This document shows positions 56,941 through 64,000 of a DNA stretch of 64,000 bases, piece by piece (the first letter of the stretch is position 1; every line of letters begins with the position of its first letter). Source of the DNA: Wyeomyia smithii. Taxonomy: Eukaryota; Arthropoda; Insecta; Diptera; Culicidae. The DNA lies in contig NC_073694.1 of assembly GCF_029784165.1 (NCBI RefSeq), positions 78,827,542-78,891,541 on the forward strand. Direction: 5' to 3'. The translations under genes and the position numbers were made by a program. The notes beneath the pieces are model-generated. The model was not told the DNA's origin. It did not search any database and worked only from the letters and a program-made list of their open reading frames with translations.

Positions 56941-57601
56941 ATTTCGTCGGCTGGGTCATTGTCTATTGTTCCGGTTCGTTTTGAATTCTTGATTCTTCGT
57001 AGTATGTTTATTTTAGTATGCTGCCTTACTAGGGCTGCGATGCCTAGTCTCGCGGCGGGGCTGCCGCCATAGGTGTAGCTGGCGAGACACCGCATTTCAT
57101 AGTTCAGCCGGTCGGTCTGGATCAGTCGCTGTTTTAGCCGCCCCTAGCCTGTGGGGTTCAGACAAGCTGCTCTCTAAGGAGAACAACTACCCCTTTCCTG
57201 TCCTGACCAAGTTCCCACCGGCTCACCGGTTTTCCCTTGGTTGCTCGTATCACAGTCGGTAACACGTGGAGGTAGGAATAGGGCATTATGCCTTGAACCA
57301 CACTGGGGTCTATTTTATTCCAGCTAGTACGGATGTGTTGTTAAAAAGCACTGCCCAGCCATTTACTAAACCTGGCTCTCCTCAATATCAAATCAGTGTT
57401 GCTGAAAGAGGTTGGCGTTGACGCTGTGTTCAAGATATTCAGTACATCTTCGGAGATTCTATCCCGAAGTGATTTTTTCTGCTGTAACGACACTATTTTA
57501 AGCGTTATCAAATAAACATATAAAAACCGTTTTTTTTTAAATTACATACATGAAAACTAGCCCCCCTAGAAATTTTCCTTAGTTGCGCCCATGAAAATAA
57601 C

Positions 57602-58430
57602 TACCAGCCTTCGCTGATGACTTGGAACTATTCAATAAAATCAAAAACATCGAAGACGCCACTCATCTTCAACAACAGCTCAACTTATTTGCACGCTGGT
57701 GTAAGTTGAATTGCATGATACTAAACCCCGACAAATGCTCTGTGATAACGTTTACCAGAAAGTACCGCCCACTACATTTCGATTACACGTTGGATGGGTC
57801 TTCAATACAGAGAGTCGAACACGTCAAGGATCTTGGCGTCCTCCTTGATTACAAACTCACCTTCAAGCAACATATATCGTTCATTGTTTCTAAAGCCTCT
57901 AGGCCAGCAGTTCTCAACCTGGGGTACGCGTACCCCAGGGGGTACTCGAAAACCTTCAGGGGGTACGCGAAAGAAAAATCAGTGATGGCGGACAAAACAA
58001 CTTTCCTCTAAAATACTTAATTTGTTTTTCAATATTGCTCTCAAAACATGACTGTAGCAATCAAACAAACCATAGTTCAATTAGAAACCTAAACAAGATT
58101 ATCCTAAAATGATCTTCCACTATTCTCTCCCAATCTGCGAAACCATTCCAAGCCAGGGGGTACAATCGATATGAAAAATATCGCCAAGGGGTACGCAAAC
58201 AAAAAAAGGTTGAGAACCGCTGCTCTAGGCAACTGGGTGCGATTTGTCGCTTGACGCGGACTTTAGAAATATACAATGTTTAACGACACTCTACTGCTCG
58301 CTTGTTCGGTCCTCGCTAGAATTTTGCTCCACTGTCTGGCTTCCTCACTACAACAACGCAATTCATCGCTAACGGTGCCATCACTGGTCTGTTAGTAGTT
58401 GCAAATAAATATATAAAACCAGGAACCTGA
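57602..58430 (+). pseudogene. Jockey-type LINE RT fragment split by a hAT MITE
   Basis: Begins at the catalytic box FADDLELFNKIKN, then NPDKCSVITFTRKYRPLHFD, RVEHVKDLGVLLDYKLTFKQ, HISFIVSKAS. After the MITE it resumes SRQLGAICRLTRTLE and LYCSLVRSSLEFCSTVWLPH (another frame). Same general type as 25768-26515. 5'-truncated exactly at the hAT-flank duplication. Confidence 0.88.
57905..58222. mobile_element. 318-bp hAT MITE with 8-bp TSD
   Basis: Ends CAGCAGTTCTCAACC and GGTTGAGAACCGCTG. CTCTAGGC at 57897-57904 and 58223-58230 is the duplication. The TIR consensus matches widespread hAT ends (CAGnGGTTCTCAACC). Inside are GGGTACGCGTACCC and repeated GGGGGTACGCGAA words. Excision rejoins the LINE frame (KAS-RQLG). 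Confidence 0.93.
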
Positions 58431-58689
58431 AACCTTTTTTTAATGTGTACCATCTGCCGGGGTAATATAGGGTCACGGGGGTGAGATTGCTCTATAACGG
58501 AAAATTTTTATATATGAGAATACACTAAAGTCGTTTCTCACGTGGGGAACAGTGTTGCGAAATTTCGACACAGAAAAATGAAAATGATACAACAGCAGTT
58601 TCCCTCTCACTCTCTTCAATCTGATATTGAGTGTCACTCTAGTCAATTATCAGTCAATAATCATCCATCGCATGAAGTCAATGAAGTAG

Positions 58690-58732
58690 GTAAGCACCTT
58701 CGTCGGCATCGGCATCGGCGTCGGCGTCGAAA
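58690..58732 (+). repeat. Short GGCATC/GGCGTC hexamer repeat
   Basis: About five CGGCRT-type units in a 67-codon frame (58542-58745) that is not otherwise credible. Confidence 0.7.
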
Positions 58733-58820
58733 GGAGCAGAAATGACATTGATAATGATGGACAAGCTGTAGATCCACCAACCATGGACGAAGTTAAAAAA
58801 GCAGGTAAAGAACTGAAAAA

Positions 58821-59592
58821 CTGCAAGGCAGCTGTGAAGGACGGCATTCCATTTATGGAAAATATGCAATTTTTAAACAACTATTGAAAAATTTTACTAT
58901 GAATTCCATTGTGCTCTCAGGGAGATATTTGATTTATATGTCGAAGTCCCAGATTTTTGCGCATATTTTAAAATTTTTAATAATTGATTTAATCCCATTC
59001 TTGTTAGTTGTTAGTTTGTTATGAGAAAACATATCAGGTTGGGTTTTAAATTTGATCCCGTTAGGTGATAAAATTACAGAAATTCACATAAAAATGATTC
59101 TACTAGTATCAAACTCATATCAAACTTTGTTGCTAACGTATCAGCTTTTTTACGAAATAAGATTGCAGTAGAGAACAGCATAAGCACAACCATTGTTAGA
59201 AACAACTGCAAGGCAGCTGTGAAGGACGGCATTCCATTTATGGAAAATATGCAATTTTTAAACAACTATTGAAAAATTTTACTATGAATTCCATTGTGCT
59301 CTCAGGGAGATATTTGATTTATATGTCGAAGTCCCAGATTTTTGCGCATATTTTAAAATTTTTAATAATTGATTTAATCCCATTCTTGTTAGTTGTTAGT
59401 TTGTTATGAGAAAAACATATCAGGTTGGGTTTTAAATTTGATCCCGTTAGGTGATAAAATTACAGAAATTCACATAAAAATGATTCTACTAGTATCAAAC
59501 TCATATCAAACTTTGTTGCTAACGTATCAGCTTTTTTACGAAATAAGATTGCAGTAGAGAACAGCATAAGCACAACCATTGTTAGAAACAAC
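58821..59592 (+). repeat. 385-bp tandem duplication containing a Jockey fragment
   Basis: 58821-59205 and 59206-59592 differ by about one extra A (GAGAAAACAT / GAGAAAAACAT). Part of each (about 58860-58990) matches 1465-1620 of the first LINE: TCCATTGTGCTCTCAGGGAG and TTTTTAATAATTGATTTAAT. Confidence 0.95.
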
Positions 59593-60037
59593 AGGATTTG
59601 ATAGAGACGAAAAATTTGTTAAACTTGTTTCAGGACAACGTTATTTCAGGATTTGTTATTATAACTCATTCAGATTCAATTTTGTTATCAAAAGCATATG
59701 AGAAAACACAATATTGAATCAAATCATACTATTTTTATCTCGTGTTTATGGAATTTTGTATTTTTTTAGTTATGCTCTTCTGATCGGGAAGCTATAACGG
59801 TCTGCGCAGTGCGCGAAATTCACATTCACAACAAAACTTTCCGATGAAATGTACAATGGTGAATGTTAAATAATAATTGAAACGAAAAGTCTTCGAGGCT
59901 TTATGCCTCAACATTTTATGCCTTAACATTTTCCCGGCTGTCTTTAAACCACGTTTTAATTACTGGTTAATCAAGATATCCTTCTACCGTTCGGATTAAT
60001 CCAGTCATACATTTTCTCATAATTTGTATGAAACGTA

Positions 60038-60541
60038 GGGTAGGGAACGGCTTAAGCAGTAGCGCCTATTTTAATCAGTCGAAGAAAACAGGCCTCAAGC
60101 TCCTGCATTTTGATCAATATCGACAATTTCAATGATGGAAACGAAAACTTTGGTTGTCTAGCTGTCTTACGAATATAAGAAATACCGTTAATCACAAAGC
60201 AATCTGTGAACAATTGCAATTGAAATAAATGAAATAAAACGACCTATATAGCAGCCATTCAGGAGCCACTTCGGGTGCTGAAAAAAAACGCCTGCAAAAC
60301 AGATGGAAACTGCTTAAAATAGGTTAGGGGTGATTGGAATAGTGTCCCTCGATTGGTAACTTTGATTGATGATTGTTAAAGTTTACTAACTTAGTTTTAC
60401 AATCTGAAAGCAAGTTCTGACAGAGAAAACGATAGCGAACAGATTGATATACTACTGTTTGAGTTTCACCCAACACATTTCGAGTATTTCGTCTGAATAA
60501 ACAGGCGGTTCCTAAAGCTGCTTAGAATATGTTCTCTACCC
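60038..60541. mobile_element. 504-bp MITE with TA duplication
   Basis: Ends GGGTAGGGAACGGCTTAAGC and, in reverse complement, GGGTAGAGAACATATTCTAA-GC. TA at 60036-60037 and 60542-60543. Related copy at 7674-8070. Confidence 0.82.
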
Positions 60542-60543
60542 TA

Positions 60544-61618
60544 ATTCTGGTCAATCCTTCCAGTCCCTTTATAGTTTTGGTGGTCATGGTCAGCCCTAGA
60601 CAAACTATTTCATAATGTTATAAATGTATATTGTTTGTATACGCACTATTGCTCATTTTTCATATAATAAACTCTTTTATCTTAGGTACAATCTCATCAG
60701 ATTGAGTTAGGGTTCATATGTTTTTAGCAAAATAATAGTCCTAAGTAACTTAACCATAATTGTGGCAGCTGTTAACTAAACATTTAAGTATGCATAGACT
60801 TGCTTTGGATCAAATTCATTGCTTAAATGTGTGTATTACAAGCTAAGAAATAAACACACAATCTCACCCCGGTAGACGGCCGTTTAAATAACCAAATTAT
60901 ACTACAACAAATATTTGATTTTACATAAAAAGTACACATTACAAATGGTTTTTTCTTTATTTAAGCTGCAAGAGTCTTCAATAGTTTCTTGTTTTGAAAA
61001 ACTGCTCATTTAATATTTTTTAACAAATCGAAAAATTAATGGCGTCGGATTAAATCGTTTCGGAAATGCAATGATTAAAACAAATATAGTTTCGTCATAA
61101 TAATTTCCAAGAAACCGTCACCAATTACTTTAGACTGAAACGGTATTTCGTAGACTGTTCGTCGTTTCCTATTAATGTGTTTAGTATAATTATACTAATG
61201 CACTGTTTTGAATCAAAACATGTTAAGATAGTCTTCTATGAATAGACGTTACTCAATTAACACAGTATAAGATCGAAAAAACAAAATGCACTGCAAACGT
61301 TACCGACTGAGCTTGCTTTTGTCCAAACACGCTCGCTTATAGTAAGGGAATATTTTCCTGAAGGTATACCTAGTAATATTAGGTAGTAAAAAGCTACTTC
61401 GAATCGAATATACATGAAAAAGCGCTGTGGGAAGCGACGCGAAAGTGCTCCAATTTTCAACGTCTGCGACTAGCGCGTACTCTTCCGGAGTATATTAACT
61501 AGCCGCGATGACGCTCAAGTATTCAGTAAGTAAGTCGAAAATGCACATGTAGTAATCACCAGGAATGACTTAGCACCAAACATTACTTATAGTCAGCGCT
61601 CTAAACACTTGTACGTGA
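60544..61618. other. Intergenic stretch, no gene seen
   Basis: Only a 67-codon minus frame (61257-61460) without motifs. Confidence 0.45.
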
Positions 61619-61626
61619 GTATGTAT

Positions 61627-62601
61627 TAGGGTTTGCAATATTTCCGGGAATCGGTTTCCCGGGAAACGGGAATGAAAATTCTCATTTCCCGGGAATTCCC
61701 GGGAACCGGGAATGAAAACAAAATACTTAGCAAAAATGGCATTTCAAATAAAGTTTATTGATAGAAGGTACCAAAAAATCGTTTACATTTTCGTTATCAA
61801 TTCGCATGAAAAACGAATTGAAAAACAAAACTTATTCAAGTTCACATCAGAAATTGCAGAAGAGTAGCTTTCAGGGTTTTTATGTCGTTAAACAATCGCT
61901 TCAGACCCACTGACAAATTTCCGTTAAACCCAAATAATGTAATTTCCTTCTGTGAAATTTTGCTTAAATCCGCTGAATCACCGCTGGTGTTCGATTTCCA
62001 TAATACTTTTAAATCACCGATTCCATCTTGTGCTACATTTCATTAGAAACTGGAGTTTCCAATACTTTAAGTTTGTTGAAAAGCAAGCTGAGTGTTAAGC
62101 AGGTATCAAACAAGACAAATATTTGATATATTTGGTACCGCATTTTTTAAACAAAATATTTCTTCGGGCTATTATATATGCTATAGTATTGCTCTATAAT
62201 CAATATTTGCTCAAAACTCTGTTTGCTTGAACAGTAGCAAAGCCCATTTGCTCATATTTTACCGAATATATTTGCTATACTACCACACGATGCGATTTAT
62301 TTTCGTAAAAAAATGTGCGTAACAATTTAGTTTTAATTGTTGTTTAATTTTAATTGATATAACAACATTTCGAACCCTTTGGATTTATTTGCCTGACTTC
62401 TCGTTGACTGAATAAGACAGCAAATGTTTTTGAAAAAAAATTGAAGCAAATAATTTTATATAACACGGCCAGCAAATATTGACCGTCATTTCAAGCAAAT
62501 ATTTGCTCCCTATAATGGCTACTTCAAAGTGCTTCACACTTTGACGACTTATGTTTCGTGCTTGGAATCCCGGGAAATCGTTCCCGGGATTGCAAACCCT
62601 A
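61627..62601. mobile_element. 975-bp element with TAGGGTTTGCAAT ends and 8-bp TSD
   Basis: Termini TAGGGTTTGCAAT and ATTGCAAACCCTA with CCCGGGAA/TTCCCGGG words just inside each. GTATGTAT at 61619-61626 and 62602-62609 is the duplication. The left end has several GGGAAYCGGGAATGAAA repeats. No transposase. hAT-type by its 8-bp duplication. Confidence 0.9.
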
Positions 62602-62778
62602 GTATGTATGCATTCTGAAATGTTTGAAATTCACATAGAAATCAACAAGAATGCTAAAACGATTTCTGATAAACGTATAAAAGATTGTTATGTAAATCCC
62701 TTTTTTACTTAAAGTGCTTAGTGAAAAGTAGTATCAAGCTGAAAATTTAAAAACGCAGGGTTCATCATCCTAGTTGAA

Positions 62779-64000
62779 ATGCTCAGATATCAATTCAGAT
62801 CTTATGCGTCTCCGGGCCACGACGCGATAGAATCACCTTTTACGATGGCAGAATTTTCAGTTGCCCTCCTGTCCTGTAACAATAACGCGCCTGGGTTAGA
62901 TAGAATCAAATTCAACTTGTTGAAGAATCTACCCGGCAATGCCAAGAGGCGCTTGTTGAACTTGTTCAATAAGTTCCTGGAGCAAAACATTGTACCGCAG
63001 GATTGGAGGCAAGTGAAGGTGATCGCCATCCAAAAACAAGGGAAACCAGCTTCTGATCACAACTGTTATAGGCCGATTGCAATGCTATCCTGTATCCGAA
63101 AATTGATGGAAAAAATGATACTCCGTCGTTTAGACCATTGGGTCGAATCAAATGGTCTACTATCAGATACTCAATTTGGCTTCCGCCGTGCCAAAGGGAC
63201 GAATGATTGTCTTGCGTTGCTTTCAACAGATATTCAGCTGGCGTATGCTCGCAAAGAACAAATGGCGTCTGCGTTCTTGGACATTAAGGGGGCTTTTGAT
63301 TCCGTTTCTATTGACATTATTTCGGGTAAACTTCACCGACAAGGATTTTCTCCAATTTTGAACAATTTTTTGCACAATTTGTTGTCCGAAAAGCACATGC
63401 ATTTTACGCACGGCGATTTGGCAACTTTTCGCATTAGCTACATGGGTCTTCCCCAGGGCTCATGTTTAAGCCCCCTTCTTTACAACTTTTATGTAAATGA
63501 CATCGACGAATGTCTGGCCAATTCATGCACGATAAGACAACTTGCAGACGACAGTGTAATCTCTGTTACAGGAGCCAAAGCTGCCGATTTGCAAGGACCA
63601 TTGCAAGATACCTTGGACAATTTGTCTGGTTGGGCTTTACAGCTAGGTATCGAATTCTCTCCGGAGAAGACTGAGATAGTAGTTTTTTCTAGGAAGCATG
63701 AACCTGCTCAGCTTCAAACACAATTAATGGGTAAAACGATTTCTCAGGTTTTGGTACACAAATATCTTGGTGTCTGGTTCGACTCTAAAAGCACCTGGGG
63801 TTGTCACGTGAGGTATCTGATGAAAAAATGTCAACAAAGAGTGAATTTTCTTCGTACAATAACCGGACAATGGTGGGGAGCCCACCCAGGAGACCTTATA
63901 AGGCTTTACCAAACAACGATACTGTCTGTTATTGAGTACGGGTGTTTCTGCTTCCGCTCCGCAGCAAACACACATTTGATCAAACTGGAGCGAATACAAT
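62779..64000 (+). CDS. Open LINE reverse transcriptase, I/Loner-like, cut by window end
   Basis: 407 codons without a stop from ATG 62779 to 63999, continuing beyond the window. In order: EFSVALLSCNNNAPGLDRIK, YRPIAMLSCIRKLMEKMI (fingers), LSDTQFGFRRAKGTNDCL, ASAFLDIKGAFDSVSIDI (first catalytic Asp), YMGLPQGSCLSPLLYNFYV, IRQLADDSVISV (catalytic pair in an LADD box where most LINEs have YADD or FADD), GIEFSPEKTEIVVFSRK, HKYLGVWFDSKSTWG, then LYQTTILSVIEYGCFCF of the thumb. The true ORF start is probably lost: the sequence upstream of SPFTMAEF does not look like RT linker, suggesting 5' truncation. The best-preserved coding sequence in the window, so a relatively recent insertion. Confidence 0.9.
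   Translation, partial: MLRYQFRSYASPGHDAIESPFTMAEFSVALLSCNNNAPGLDRIKFNLLKNLPGNAKRRLLNLFNKFLEQNIVPQDWRQVKVIAIQKQGKPASDHNCYRPIAMLSCIRKLMEKMILRRLDHWVESNGLLSDTQFGFRRAKGTNDCLALLSTDIQLAYARKEQMASAFLDIKGAFDSVSIDIISGKLHRQGFSPILNNFLHNLLSEKHMHFTHGDLATFRISYMGLPQGSCLSPLLYNFYVNDIDECLANSCTIRQLADDSVISVTGAKAADLQGPLQDTLDNLSGWALQLGIEFSPEKTEIVVFSRKHEPAQLQTQLMGKTISQVLVHKYLGVWFDSKSTWGCHVRYLMKKCQQRVNFLRTITGQWWGAHPGDLIRLYQTTILSVIEYGCFCFRSAANTHLIKLERIQ

Larger units (their letters stand above)
55759..57593. mobile_element. 1835-bp hAT-type non-autonomous element carrying an RTE relic
   Basis: Termini CATGGGCGCAACTA and TAGTTGCGCCCATG are inverted repeats. AAAATAAC flanks both (55751-55758, 57594-57601), an exact 8-bp duplication as in hAT elements. 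No hAT transposase. The interior is largely a minus-strand RTE-type LINE remnant. It inserted just left of the LINE fragment at 57602. Confidence 0.88.
58449..60885. mobile_element. Possible TIR element enclosing a duplication and a MITE
   Basis: CATCTGCCGGGG...GGGTGAGATTG (58451-58489) and, inverted, CGTCTACCGGGGTGAGATTG (60861-60880). The left end would carry a ~16-bp insertion. Tentative. Confidence 0.3.

Overview
The window looks like transposon-dense, AT-rich intergenic DNA from an insect, most probably a culicine mosquito of the Aedes type. That is an inference from the mix of elements: Jockey, CR1, LOA, RTE and I/Loner-like LINEs, a Penelope-like element with a GIY-YIG endonuclease, several tRNA-derived SINE families, and many MITEs with TA or 8-bp target duplications. 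I see no operons, ribosome-binding sites, CRISPR arrays, rRNA genes or true tRNA genes. Long intact reading frames are rare. Most coding sequence is decayed retrotransposon sequence.

Layout. 1-5.8 kb: an almost complete but dead Jockey-clade LINE on the minus strand, with a 12-bp target duplication and an initiator/DPE promoter. Its ORF1 is split by a second element, and its ORF1/ORF2 junction is tandemly duplicated. 6-13.6 kb: non-coding repeats, including a large foldback, a TIR element with another element nested in it, and SINE pieces. 13.8-22.5 kb: two candidate host reading frames (13797-14306 and 20303-20986, both minus) and a possible terminal exon near 22.3 kb, separated by TIR elements and microsatellites. 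22.7-36.4 kb: MITEs, SINEs, a pogo-like transposase remnant, three blocks of an approximately 15-bp minisatellite, two large inverted-repeat elements, a 166-bp hairpin MITE with an 8-bp target duplication, and a second Jockey copy split by a TA-flanked MITE. 36.8-47.6 kb: a possible host terminal exon cut by 10.7 kb of DNA flanked by a 21-bp direct repeat. Inside lie a Penelope-like element joined head to head to a partial copy of itself, and a nearly perfect array of 1281-bp repeats, each with its own TATA-like box. 48.6-64 kb: a single relative of the array element, LINE remnants of several clades, two hAT-type elements with exact 8-bp target duplications (one carrying an RTE relic), a hAT MITE inside a LINE, a 385-bp tandem duplication, a third 8-bp-TSD element, and an open reverse-transcriptase frame running off the right edge.

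The coding segments do not form a pathway. They are records of successive insertions, and the nesting gives relative ages. The most unusual structures are the 1281-bp promoter-bearing array, the Penelope junction containing 258 bp of DNA found again 8.5 kb away, and the 21-bp-flanked block that interrupts an exon-like frame. All family assignments come from motifs read by eye. No database search was run.
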